Positions 35,001-62,012 of a stretch of 64,000 bases of DNA are shown piece by piece. The DNA comes from Mytilus galloprovincialis. Taxonomy: Eukaryota > Mollusca > Bivalvia > Mytilida > Mytilidae. Numbering within the stretch: the first letter of the stretch is position 1; every line of letters begins with the position of its first letter. The notes beneath the pieces are model-generated. The model saw only the letters and a program-made list of their open reading frames with translations. It made no database searches and was not told the origin of the DNA. Position numbers and translations under genes: made by a program. The stretch lies in NCBI RefSeq assembly GCF_965363235.1, contig NC_134846.1:54921121-54985120 (forward strand), in the 5' to 3' direction.

Positions 35001-36143
35001 GTGTAATACAGCTTTATGTAACCAAAGTAAGTAATTGTTTTACACTAGTAATTTTTTGGGGCCCTTTATATCTTGCTGTTCGGTGCGAGCCAAGGCTCCG
35101 TACTTTAGATCGTACATTGACCTATAATGGTTTACTTTTATGAACTTTACTTAGATTGCGAGTTGTCTCATTGGTAGTAATAATACCATATCTTTCTATA
35201 TCTAAGTTTTAAGGCAGTAAGATTTTGAAATAGGTTAAAATTCAGGAATATATCTTCCTCGAGCAAAGATCTGATTTCTTTACCAGGTTTGGCTATATTT
35301 TTTGTCCTTTCTTGTTTATGCGGTCATCTGTTCATAAATTTGGGATTTTCAAATATTTTTGCCTCGATTACATGTATCTCTGAAGAAACAGTAATTTTCA
35401 AAAGGTGCATTTAGTTCAGAAACAAATAATACCGCTAATATTATTAGATAAAAGTATAACATGGTAAAAGACAGGCTTTGCGTGATTGTGAGAAGAGAGT
35501 GAAGACATCAATAGGACAATAAAAAAGGTAGAATGTTAGCAGACACGCCGAAAAGACAATCTATACAAACTACCAAACAGAAAAGTTAAGATGTAGCTTC
35601 ACAGAAACTTCCAAGAGACGGACTCAAGTGCTGCTCTTGTTGGGATAGCAAATCTAGGTTCCCCAAAGGGACCCTAACAATAACGATATACATTTATTTC
35701 CATTGTGTTAGGGAGATATGATGTTTTGTTAATCCCAATAAATTCATATGTCCCCAGGGTATTATGATTTTAATTTTTATACGTACATTGTGTTTGAGAT
35801 AAAGTTTATACTATAATTACTTATATGCTGGGTTTACAGATAAATCAGCGACATTGAATTTTTTTTAAACTTTACTTATTAGCTGAGAAAATGTAAAGTT
35901 TAAACCGCGAAATGCTTCACAAATTGAAACATTAAAAATATAGGCCTCGATTTTAACAGTTTCTGAAGAGATTGAATGCTAAACCGACAAACTGCGTCGT
36001 ATTTGTAGGATATAGTTATCAATTCTATATAAAAATGAAGTTAACCATATGTACAGTATAACTACGGTTAACTATAATTTCTAATTTCAGAACCATTTTC
36101 GAGAATTTTCTTCGGTCTGATTGGTAAAAGAAATATGAGATAG
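29005..36143 (+). CDS. Ly6/uPAR-type three-finger (LU) protein, six coding exons
   Basis: Reconstructed by eye: 29005-29029, 30229-30264, 32253-32338, 33110-33181, 34855-35026 and probably 36091-36143. All joins are GT-AG and all phases agree, giving 147 codons. Residues 1-20 are a short hydrophobic signal peptide. The mature part opens LRCLTC, the classic CxxC start of an LU domain, and continues with DC, TC, RCY and GC. It closes with ACAQCC and CNTALCNQ, the double-cysteine plus Cys-Asn end that defines the fold. Twelve cysteines allow the usual four or five disulfides. Family members are secreted or GPI-linked and act as receptor modulators, complement regulators or cell-surface ligands. 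The first five exons are well supported. The short last exon lacks a hydrophobic GPI signal, so either the protein is secreted or a further exon was missed. A possible donor at 36124 would permit that. Confidence 0.75.
29946..30142. mobile_element. MITE with TA target duplication
   Basis: The ends CTGTGGATTCATTATTATTC and, reversed, CTGTGGATTTATTATTTACG are flanked on each side by TA, as for Tc1/mariner-type insertions. About 197 bp with no coding capacity. Internal 'cgtggatttt' and 'accacgaaat' blocks are also inverted. It sits in intron 1 of the three-finger gene. Confidence 0.8.
30229..30264 (+). CDS. three-finger gene, exon 2 (rest of signal peptide)
   Basis: 36 bp between 'ttttctttgcag' and 'gtaagtcaat', both strong splice signals. 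It codes for VISFISILSSTT, hydrophobic and ending in small residues, as expected before signal peptidase cleavage. Phase 1 at both ends. Confidence 0.7.
30836..30935. repeat. short direct repeats of ggcgcaaatgaaa
   Basis: Five copies of '(g)gcgcaa(a)tgaaa' or a close variant occur in 100 bp of intron 2. The last is altered to 'ggcgcaaaagcaaa'. Spacing is irregular, about 18-29 bp, so it is not a simple tandem array. Confidence 0.7.
32253..32338 (+). CDS. three-finger gene, exon 3 (first finger)
   Basis: The acceptor is 'ttctttaataag' and the donor 'gtaaac'. It codes for G-LRCLTC..., two further cysteines (TDCFW, STCSD) and ends ...DGVE in phase 0. The other two frames are stopped, which supports this reading. 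Confidence 0.78.
32886..33048. repeat. perfect palindrome duplicated in tandem inside an intron
   Basis: Positions 32886-32971 form a perfect inverted repeat (about 41-bp arms, centre TATG at 32927-32930). Positions 32971-33042 repeat it with 34-bp arms around TATG at 33005-33008. The period is 78 bp. The outer flanks 'tatagtcaatct' and 'agattgaattata' are also inverted. It sits in intron 3 of the three-finger gene, 68 bp before exon 4. Confidence 0.95.
33110..33181 (+). CDS. three-finger gene, exon 4 (second finger)
   Basis: The acceptor is 'aatattttag' and the donor 'gtacat'. 72 bp code for RCYLEVNVLQTLVT..., a Cys-Tyr start and a beta-strand-like run, ending NAGCRSEL. Phase 0 at both ends. 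Confidence 0.72.
34855..35026 (+). CDS. three-finger gene, exon 5 (third finger and CC...CN closure)
   Basis: The acceptor is 'atttacaaag' and the donor 'gtaagt'. Codes for VCHLMDTLNKD..., two N-glycosylation sequons (NNTS and nearby), and the diagnostic end ACAQCC...PCNTALCNQ. Starts in phase 0 and ends in phase 1. Confidence 0.78.
35050..35205 (+). repeat. dispersed repeat family C
   Basis: 'tttggggccctttatatctt' through 'cggtgcgagccaaggctccg' and 'acctataatggtttacttt' to 'gagttgtctcattggtag'. A second plus copy is at 36775-36925, a reverse copy at 51740-51890 and a fragment at 49280-49345. Common in mussel DNA; not coding. Confidence 0.8.
36091..36143 (+). CDS. three-finger gene, probable terminal exon
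   Basis: Follows 'ttctaatttcag' and joins in phase 1. It codes for KPFSRIFFGLIGKRNMR and a TAG stop. AATAAA follows three bases after the stop (36146-36151). Small and without family signal, so this exon is the weakest part of the model. Confidence 0.4.
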
Positions 36144-36145
36144 TA

Positions 36146-36151
36146 AATAAA
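36146..36151 (+). promoter_or_regulatory. possible polyadenylation signal AATAAA
   Basis: Lies directly after the proposed stop of the three-finger gene. In AT-rich DNA this hexamer is common by chance. Confidence 0.3.
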
Positions 36152-36774
36152 ACATAACCAATAATTGTTGTGTTCATGTGTAAAATTAAATCACAGGACT
36201 ACTTAGATAATTTTTTCTATTATGTTTTTTTTTAATCTTTTGCGTTACTCCGAAGTGTAGACTGTTTATTTTCTCTATATCGTCATTCTAATTCTTTACT
36301 CTAACTTCAATACTTGTTAGTCGAAGGAAAAAAAAGCACTCACATATGAATAATCGGAATATCAAACTATAACAGGAGCACGAACACGTACCAATTCTGA
36401 CTGAACATTTAACCATTAAGGGAGAATGTCTGATTTAAAAAGTGAAATGTTACCAGCCGCTCGCAGATTGCCTATAGCAGTCAGCAGCCAATCACAAAAG
36501 AGGAAATAAAAGGTCCAATGCTTCCCATTCTTTTGAATTCATAAATCTATAAAGCATCTTGGTTTATATGAGTACCAGATGTTAGTCCTTCAGAAACTAG
36601 AACACGATGAAAAGTATGAATAGAAAAAAAACCCTGATACATGTAACTTGTATACTTTCAGAGATATATCAATTATCCGAAAAAGAGTACATATGAAAAC
36701 AATACAATCCGATAGTATCGCAAAAAAAGATTCAGCAAGCTTGACTTAAAATTCCATTGATAAAGAATGCATAT

Positions 36775-36925
36775 CTTTGGGGCCCTTTAAAGCTTGCTGA
36801 TCGGTGTGAGTCGAGGCTCCGTGTTGAAGACCGTACTTTGACCTATAATGGTTTACTTCTTAGTGTAAATTGAGACTTGGAGGGTTGTCTCATGGGCAAT
36901 CATAACACATCTTCTTATATCTATT
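36775..36925 (+). repeat. dispersed repeat family C, second copy
   Basis: 'ttggggccctttaaagcttg', 'cggtgtgagtcgaggctccg' and 'gagggttgtctcatgggc' align to the copy at 35050. Non-coding. Confidence 0.8.
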
Positions 36926-37379
36926 AGTACGAATTCGTATGACAAACAAAAACATATGACCTGACCATAAATGTTTCTTACTTTTGTATCTATATATTTT
37001 TTCTTTTCATACTCATTTTTCGTGGAAAGATAGTGATATTTCATTGGCGCAAGTGGAAATTTGGGGGGTTTATATTAATCGTTTATGCATTAAAAATATG
37101 GAATAATCGCTACCAAGACAGCAACACAATTATTTTGTTCTAAAAATTAGACACCCGAAAGTTAAAAATGCGAGTTTTTACATACGAAGATAGTCGATAA
37201 ACCCAGCTGTGAATATTTCCGAATCAAAACAAATTTTGAATAATAAAAAAAAAATACTTCATTATTCTGTCATAAAAAAGGTTTATAAAAGTAAAAGGTA
37301 TCAATTGGCAATGTAACGGATTTTTAGAAATTTTCCCTAAGCATCACGTAGTTCAATATACTAGTAGTTAATACCCTCT

Positions 37380-37600
37380 CATTAGGGCTTGTATTTTTAT
37401 AATATGACTTCCTTGAGTAAGGGTTGTTTCCTTAAAGGAGGATATGTAACCAAAATTCCCTTTGATATCTTTCACATCTATATTCCATGTGGTGAAGTTG
37501 AACATATTGAAGGTATCCCTTTGACCGACGCCAACACGAGTTGGTTGACTGTTGGGGTGATCGATTATGTGTTTCACAGATAACGACGGGTATATTCTAA
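37380..37600 (+). repeat. fragment of a long dispersed repeat (B-related)
   Basis: 'gtgaagttgaa', 'gacgccaacacgagttggtt' and 'tgtttcacagataacgacgg' are phrases of a long repeat seen in other form at 57900-58150. Open frames on both strands here come from the repeat and are not genes. Confidence 0.6.
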
Positions 37601-37678
37601 TTGTCTTAACCTTCATTATCTTCCGCCTCTCTTATGCAAGCAACTAGAAAATGTGTAACTGATTATTTTTTTTGATAT

Positions 37679-37684
37679 TTTATT
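37679..37684 (-). promoter_or_regulatory. probable polyadenylation signal of the SUEL/SRCR receptor
   Basis: AATAAA on the minus strand about 128 bp past the stop codon at 37812. Confidence 0.45.
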
Positions 37685-37811
37685 AAAACTATAATTTACA
37701 AGAAAGGATTGACTGTAGACAAGGTACGCCTCACGTAAAAAATTTACAAAAGACTTGTTTCGTTAATGAGTTAAATGGTACATGTAACGTGTACGGTGAG
37801 ATATGATAATG

Positions 37812-54116
<16,305 letters not shown>

Positions 54117-54685
54117 AGCTAAAGTTTCGAGAAGAAAATACTTGTATTTATACTTGTCATGTGCTTATATGTAAAGCTCGCCTGTTTCCTTCCCCTTTAC
54201 ATTTCCAAAAATGACGACTTACTTGTAATTTAAAATTACACTACTTTTAGATTAAACTGTTCAACGTTTAACTTAAATCTTATTGTATCAATACCGTTGA
54301 TGGATATGCAAGCAGTTATCAGCAAAATATAATATTCTTTAATTTGATTATAAAATACCGTGTTTAAGTAAAACTTGCTAAATATTTCTTTATATATAAT
54401 CGAAGGCTTTAACAACAAACATGTCATTTCAGTGCATTTGCTACTATTTCTACAAGTTGATTATTCAAAAATGAATATATCCCAACAATTTTAAATCAAT
54501 AAAATTTAGCAGGATTGGTAAAGTGAAATAAATATATCAGGAATTTATATCAGGAATATGTTTTTTCCCCAAGAACTTTTAATTTACTACATTTATTTTC
54601 CCAAGCAATTGCATACTACAAAATTGTTAGTGATTAATATATTATTCCTTGTTTACAAAATTCCAATAGGGAACATACTTTATAG

Positions 54686-54736
54686 TATTGTAACAATAAA
54701 CCAAAATGTCTCAAAAATTGGTTTATTGTTACAATA
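54686..54736. repeat. hairpin, 19-bp perfect arms
   Basis: 'tattgtaacaataaaccaa' and its exact reverse complement are separated by 13 bases. Confidence 0.85.
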
Positions 54737-55321
54737 ATAATATATAATTCTTAACAACCTTTATAATTATATTTTTTTGTAATAAACTTATATTTCATGA
54801 TTGACAAAAATATACATGTAAACATATTATATTGTATAATTTTTGTTTATTTTAAGGTTTTAAAGGCAGCACGTACTATTACCTATAGTTGCAAAGTCAA
54901 CGTCATTTAGATTCTAGAGTAGTGGCCTCATTAATTGGCATTCATACGATTATCAGATCTCCTTATTATTATGCCAACATATCCATTGCCATTCGTGATT
55001 TATTAATACTGGTATGCGATATTTAAGTTACCCAAGTAACTGCTTATTTTTATTTAGCATATATAGCTGTTTTATTTAATTAATTATAATTACGTCATAT
55101 GTTTTAGAAACATCTATAATTTTGATAGGGTAAATGCAATTGTCAGGCATTCCAATATCGAATTCTATTTTCCGATAAAATTTGACATTCATTGGCTTCC
55201 CCTGCCAACGCAACAATGCATATTTGAAAACAAACAACCGGAATTCGCACACACAATGTGCTTCGTTCAACTATGTTAAAGGAGAACGTATTGAATTATG
55301 TGTTTCGGCATTTTTCGGTGT

Positions 55322-55401
55322 GATTTTGTGTGTGTGTGTGTGTGTGCTGGGGGGGGGGGGTGTATTTGTTCACGCTGGGGGGGGGGGTGTATTTGTTCAC
55401 T
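55322..55401. repeat. (GT)n followed by duplicated G-runs
   Basis: A GT run leads into 'gctgggggggggg' and 'tgtatttgttcac', and the whole phrase is then repeated once. Both G-runs are nine bases or longer, so G-quadruplex formation on the plus strand is possible. Confidence 0.8.
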
Positions 55402-55433
55402 TTCCAGCTAGATGTTTTGAGGGATGGATTATG

Positions 55434-55857
55434 TACACAGCTACTTTTGCATAGGTACTATTTCTGTACTAAAAATATGTAGTACTGGAAACTTACTTTT
55501 AATATTTAGTACTATTGCTGTACTTTAAAATTATTGTAATATTTAGGTACTTGTATTTTACAGTACTTGATTTGTACTAAATATTTTGGTACAGAAATAA
55601 TACAATATTCCATGTTTGAAAATCATAATTTTAAGAGATTTGAAATAGTAAAACTTTCAAAATGCTGAAAATTTAACGGTAGTAACCAAAAATCTGTAGT
55701 ACCTAAATTTCAAGTACAAATTAAGTACTGTAAAATGAAGGTACCTAAATATTACAATAATTTTAAAGTAACAAAATGGTACTGAATATTAAAAGTAGAT
55801 TTTCAGTACTACAGATTTTTAGTACAGAAATAGTACCTATGCAAAAGTAGCTGTGTA
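55434..55857. mobile_element. 424-bp snapback element with long inverted arms rich in GTAC
   Basis: Outer ends 'tacacagctacttttgc' and 'gcaaaagtagctgtgta' are exact inverses. Arms of about 165 bp pair with modest mismatch around a centre of about 90 bp. The arms are full of agtac/gtact blocks, which are themselves palindromic. No open frame. Confidence 0.85.
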
Positions 55858-58762
55858 TCATACCAATGAACTTCTACAGAATATACTCTTTTAGTTTAAA
55901 AAATTTAAGAGACAACTTTTATGTATTTTCATGAAGTTATACTGTTGCCTGCCAACGTGAAATACATAATTACATAATAACTTATAACCTTAAAAGATAA
56001 TACATCCGTTTATTTTCTTAACGTACATACATTTAATCTATATGAAATACACAAAATCTTACCATTTAGAAACATTTTGTAGATTTTTTTGTAAAATTCA
56101 AACTCAGACTCGACGAATAGTAACTTACTCTCAATTGTTTCATCAATCTAACTTAAACCATTTTAAAAAAAGTTTCAAAAAATGCGTTTATAAGGGTGTA
56201 TTCTTCTAAAGGAAAAGAAAGTCACCTTATGAATGTTTCACATTTTATCGTGTCGTGTTCTGTTATAGACAACTACAACTATACGGTATGGGTTTTGTTA
56301 AATGCCTGCGAACGATGATCTATTGTGGCTTACATTCACTTTATTTTGGACTCTGGTAGATTGTTGTCAATAGTAATAATACTACGCCTCCTAATTTCTA
56401 TAAACTAATGAATTAATAATTAGATGGTCATTTCTTGTATCTGAATCTTCCAACTATTATCAACGTAGTACCCACACTATACAGTTCCACTAATTCGACT
56501 TTGTTATATCAGCAATTATTATCCTAATGCTGTTTCTCAGGCTCTGTGACAATTTATAAATAAACTATACCTTCAGAAAGTCTAAATAGAAGTTTCGACA
56601 AAATAATGGTATACATTTCACTTACTTTTCAAGTTTTGGGTGATTTCGTTTTTGTAAAGAAAGCATTTGACTGAGTTATATCAGAAATTAAGAGATTTTA
56701 ATATTTGACTAAACTCAACGCGTTACATTTGAAAATTTTTCCGGTTTCCTGTTTTCTGAGATATCATGTTAAAATCATTGTTTTTGACTAATTATAGTAA
56801 ATTTTGGTCATAATGTTTTGTCTGTTTCCGTATATAATCATAATTGATATCTTTAAAATAGTTACATTTGACAAATTTTCTGGTTTCATTATGGTTGAAG
56901 ATTTCTCCAGATACTAATTTTTGGTCATTACCTTCTGTCAGTTTTCTATTACAATCATGTTTGTGATGTTTCAAAAAGATAAATTTTGTAATAAAAGATG
57001 TTTATCCATTATATCATAAATATTACAATTCCACAGTTTTTATTTGTTTTTATATAATAAAAACCGACGGTCTCAATAAAAACTCATCTATTTCCACTAA
57101 CATTAACTTGGTACGCTTTAAGTATGTCAACTATAATGTTATCCTGAACACAAAAAACACTCATGTAAGGATAAATATCTGAACAACTTTTTTTTAGACT
57201 GTTGACACAGAGATACATGTATGTCTGACTAAACAAAAATCATAGTGTCATGCAAATGTTGATTTAATTTAACATTACTTTAAAAGACAGGCGAAAGATA
57301 CCAAAGATATATTTAAACTCATTAGTTGAAAATAAACTGATCCGGTCATGGCTTTTAAAGAAAAATACCAACAGACAAACAATAGTACAAAAAATACAAC
57401 ATAGAAAACTAAAGATTAAGCAACAGCAACACCAACCTTACCAAAAACTGGATTTGATCTCAGGTGTTCCGGATGTGGAAGCAGATCATGCAGTTGATGT
57501 GTTACTTATGTTAGTAGAAATTTGTATATGAAAAGTCTAATTTGGCAGGTCACATTCGTCAATTGAGGGTTCGACTCGGTTGAAAACAATATTTGAAAAA
57601 AGACCATTCCAGTTTTTCTTTCTTTGGCCTGAGTAAGGGGTTATCTCTTAGTTGATGCGATATTCATGAATTTGCATTTCCTATCATGATTTTCTTGTTT
57701 GAGAGGTCGCTGCTAACATGGAAGCTATATGTTCAAGATTTATTGATTTTATTGATTTCATACATCGGAAGCGTTTCTCTATATTTACATGGATTCATCA
57801 GGAACGCTCAATACCAAATATTTCTGTGCCAAAGATGTATAAGAACCGTTGAAGAGCTTTATGACCAGAAAATACATTAAATAAGAGCCAATATCTTCTG
57901 AGGTCAACTTTGCCTGAAAAGAGATGAAATCTTAGTTTAAGTGTTTTCTTCGAAAATTGTATGGACCCCATCACAAGTTGGTTGTGATGCAATATCTTTT
58001 TCGTATATGACGATGAATGTGACTTACCGAATAATGCTTGTCGCTGGGTTTGTATAATTATGTACTTACACGAGTAACATAACAGTGGTCACATGTGTAT
58101 CAGGAAAGTCTTACCCTTCCGGAGCACTCGATATAACCCCTAGTTTTTGTTGAGTTTGTGTTGCCAAATCTTTATTTTTCTATGTTATGTTTTGTATACC
58201 GGTGTTTTTCTATTGATCTTTTTTTTTATTTGTGCCGTTGGATTATCATTTCCTTTTCGACTTTTAAGTTTAAATATGCCTTTGATATCTTTCGCCTTTC
58301 AATTGATGTTTTTTCGGAGATACTCGAGGCCCTTTAAATATTTGAAAGTCCAAAACTTGATACAAATATTGAAGAGCTGACAAAACCAAAAAAAAAAAAA
58401 ATGATAAATTAATAAACAGCTAAGAACAAGCGAGATACATTTGATTGGTAAAATAACGCATAGAAATCAGAAATGCAATTTGATGTTTCGAAAACAAAAA
58501 GATTTTTTTTGTTTTGTTATAAATTATAGTTTGGAGTTTCCATCAATGTCCCAAGAATGAGATGATGATATGAAGCACATCTTCTTGCCTCTGTATTTTA
58601 CTTACTTTCATGTTCATGGAGTTATATAACAATAAATACTATAAGCTTTATTTATGATAATCGAACACGTAACACGTAACAAATGCATATGAAATTACCA
58701 AAATAAAGTATAGTGTAACTGAAATAAGTAAAAATTGCTAAATACTATTAGTTACATGTATA
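55858..58762. other. intergenic with B- and C-related repeat sequence
   Basis: 56270-56400 has C-like phrases ('tatacggtatgggttttgtt'). From 57600 to 58330 long B-related sequence is present: 'tgtttgagaggtcgctgct', 'atcacaagttggttgtgatg', 'catgtgtatcaggaaagtct', 'ttttgttgagtttgtgttgc', 'cctttgatatctttcgcc'. Open frames through it, such as 57686-57880, are repeat-derived. No gene recognised. Confidence 0.55.
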
Positions 58763-59630
58763 GTGTGCTAGTGACCTAATACGGTATATATGGGGTCAGT
58801 AAATTCCGATATGGAATTTACTGACCCCATATATATAGAGAATAATACATGGCAAAATCCGTATCATATGCCGTATCATCCCGAGATACCAATATCAGCC
58901 ATAGGGTCTTTAGGCCCGAGGGATGATATTGGTCGAGGGTGATACGGCATGTGATACAGGTTTTGCCATGTTTTATACGCTTTATCATATATTTCAACAG
59001 GAGAGTATATATATATATTAACTGCTTTCTGTTCCCTAGTAGCACCTTGGTTACCTTCATTTCTTTTCTTTTGTCTTGTTTTAAAAGCTTTAAAAAAACT
59101 GCTCAATTACTCATCCGAAACACATGGGTTACCTTACAATTTGCGTGCTGTTGTTATAAAAATATTTTTTATGTTTGTTTTGTATAGTATTTCATTGAGT
59201 TCTGTTTTATATTTGCATTTCTTGTGTCAGAAATATGAAAACTCGACGTTTGTGACGACACATTCCAAACAATGACGTCATTCAATAAATTGCGTCACGC
59301 CCGAATTACCGTTCATTTAGGACACATTTTGAGGGGGAAAAAATCTGAAGAAGCTTACATAAATTAAAACGGAATTTATGTAAAAATGAAAAAAAAGGTT
59401 AGTAGGGGTGCGATAAAGGGTGCAATAAAGGGTAGGGGTGTGATAAAGGGTATTATAGAGGGTGCGCATCAAAGTTGCGCGATATGGATTAAACAGCAGG
59501 CTATTTATCAAATATTCAAAACTACTGTATTTACTACTAAATATATGATAAACCGTATTACGTCACTAGCACACAGTGTAACAAATTTATCTTACCGACT
59601 ATCTTAACGTGTGAAATTTAGACTAGTCAA
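58763..59630. repeat. family E composite foldback with nested hairpins
   Basis: Outer arms 'gtgtgctagtgacctaatac' (58765) and 'gtattacgtcactagcacac' (59557-59576). Inside, 58789-58836 is a hairpin with 22-bp perfect arms. Then 58847-58971 is a second inverted repeat ('acatggcaaaa' to 'ttttgccatgt') with repeated 'tatcatatgccgtatca'-type arms. A short G-rich tandem ('gggtgcgataaa' variants) is at 59405-59465. Confidence 0.8.
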
Positions 59631-62012
59631 TCAGGATTCTACTTCGTCAAAATTATCTTCCCATTACGCCAGTTCATTTTCGCAATCGTAGAAATGGAAG
59701 CCAATTTTGCTCTTGAAAACCGATAAATGTCCACATAGCACCATTACGATCCTTATATGTCAGTTGTAAAAGACAAATGTATCTGCTAGCTAATGAGCAT
59801 CAGTTAATGATCTTGTCTGCATTGATTCAACTTAAAACTATTGTCTGATCGGTTGTTTGAAGATTATAAACCCTAGTTATCGCACACAAATTTTTTTTTC
59901 TCGAAGATATGCATTTTCATCGTCCAACTTAAAAGACTGTCGTCAAGTACTTTAAAAAAAATAGCTATTCGAACACACCTACTCTGTTTTTGTGATTCAT
60001 TAGATAGGTATTTCACTTGACCCATATATTTCATTTTTTCGTACTGTGATTTTTTTATGTTATAAAGTCAACCTGTAGCTTTGATATATAATCTGAAGCG
60101 AGATGATATATCAAATACTCTTGCTTCGTACGTTTTAAAGACAAAATATACATCTCAAACCCGCCCTAACATAAAAAGGTGCACTCGATTTTCTCTTTTC
60201 GATACAACTGTTACCCATTTTTTGGAATTTTTTCTTGGGTCACATAATGGAAGGGCAGACACGAAAATTACTGATCTAATAGATTGATATGTTCTCCGTC
60301 CGTGGTAATTTAAAAAAAAAATCGGAGGTTATGCATTTTCTACATCCAACTTGATAGATACCTATGTCGTCGACTTGATATCTATTTTTTCTGCATTACT
60401 ATGTAATAGATAAATTGAAAACTTATGCATTTGGTGTTTTTAAAATAAAACACTTCGTAATTGAGAAGAAAATTGTCGTTTTATTTGCTTTCTATTAACT
60501 TTTAAATGTTTAGTTACTATAGTAAACATTACAGTAATCATTTGTCGATTCCTCTAACAAAGAGCTTCGATTCTTTTGTTCTATTTCAACTGGGTTTCCG
60601 CCTGTAGTGACCTATCAAAATGAGCAAGTCTTTAATACTGTTAGCATTAAGAAACTACTTCCATTGATCCTTCAAAAACAGATGCCAACCATAACAAATT
60701 ATTAGGTTTAAATGTGTTTTATGAATTTATTTCAATCTTAATTATCAATTTTTTCGTCTGTTGAAACCTTTAAGTTTTTTTCTCAGTACCGTTTTGTTTT
60801 TATAAAGGGACGTAACACCACTACTAACCGTGTATGGAACAAGCCCCGCTCCTTTCTAACCTAATATGGAATATAAAGGGACGTAACAACAGTACTAACC
60901 ATGTATGAAATAAGCCCCGCCTCCCTACTAACCTTATATGAAATATACACGATCTCCACGTGGACGCTTTTAACCAATCATTTCCTAAAATTGTATAGGA
61001 GGTAAGATAAATAAATATCTATATTGCTCTTTGCCAAATCTCGATTAGAAGAAAAACATTGTCATGTTTGTTTCTCGTTTATAAGACATGGTATTTTTTT
61101 TTTAGTTGTTTCATATTTTGTCACCATATGCTCTTAGTGTGGTACTATTCAGAGTAGGTTTTACTTATTGTTAACAGGGACCTGCAATAATCTTATATGT
61201 ACGATCTGGTCTTAAGGTAATGTTCTCATTGGCGCTCATACAAAATCTCTTTACTTTCATATTCATACATTGTCTTTTTGTACCTCATAAAAATAATTTG
61301 TGTTATCATACTTTCCCGTTTGAAAGCCAGATGTTGACTAGTTAATACGAGGGCCAGGAAACAATCTTCTGAATATCATCGTTTCGTACAGACCGATAAA
61401 ATATCGACAATTTGAATGATATCAATAATTTTATAGACAATGCTTAAGCTCTACGTTTCGGCTGCAGACATTTTTCAAAAACTGTCAACTAAAAACAAAA
61501 TACACCATGTTTCACTCTGGTTTTTTCATAATTATAAGATAACGTTGTTCAGTACATGTTGTCGTATGGGAATTTTCAATTTCAGCATTCAGCATAACAA
61601 ATTAGACATGTTAGATAACATAGTTGAGAGAGTATTATAGCAGATTGTTACCACTCGCGTTAAACATTGCCAACTAAGATTTTGCCTCGGTTGACAATGT
61701 TACTGAGAGAAAAAAGTTATTTATATACTAAAATTGAGAATGAAAATAGGGAAACCCGACCAAAAAGCATAAAAGTTATCAAAGATACCAGGCTTGTAAT
61801 TTAATACACCAGTCGCGCGTTTCGTCTACATAAGACTCATTAGTGACGCTCAGATCAAACTATTTAGAAAGCCAAACACGTACAAATTTGAAGAGCATTA
61901 CGGATTCAAAATTTCCATAGAACACTATTGATTGTTATTGTCTTTCCATATAACACTTTTCAAAAGATATATAATAATCATACCAAAAGACCCCTAACAA
62001 AGTGGTCGTGTA
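59631..62012. other. intergenic, family E-linked flank and repeat fragments
   Basis: 60695-61017 parallels 50860-51045. Within it a unit of about 70 bp ('aaagggacgtaacaccactactaacc ... aagccccgc') occurs twice, 60806-60870 and 60878-60942. D and A repeat fragments follow at 61725-61925. No gene recognised. Confidence 0.55.
61776..61925 (+). repeat. dispersed repeat family A, plus copy
   Basis: 'caaagataccaggcttgtaa', 'gtcgcgcgtttcgtctacat', 'gtgacgctcagatcaa' and 'gaagagcatta'. Confidence 0.8.

Larger units (their letters stand above)
54117..55433. other. receptor 5' flank
   Basis: AT-rich promoter-side sequence. It holds a 19-bp inverted repeat with a 13-bp spacer (54686-54704 and 54718-54736), a (GT)n run at about 55327-55346 and two G-runs (next entries). 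No clear TATA element was chosen. Confidence 0.5.

Noticed and set aside
37389..37583. 64-codon open frame and its antisense counterpart
   Set aside because: The sequence is part of a long dispersed repeat related to 57900-58150.
57686..57880. Hydrophobic open frame that could be a membrane protein
   Set aside because: Sits in a B-related repeat; the surrounding phrases match other repeat copies.
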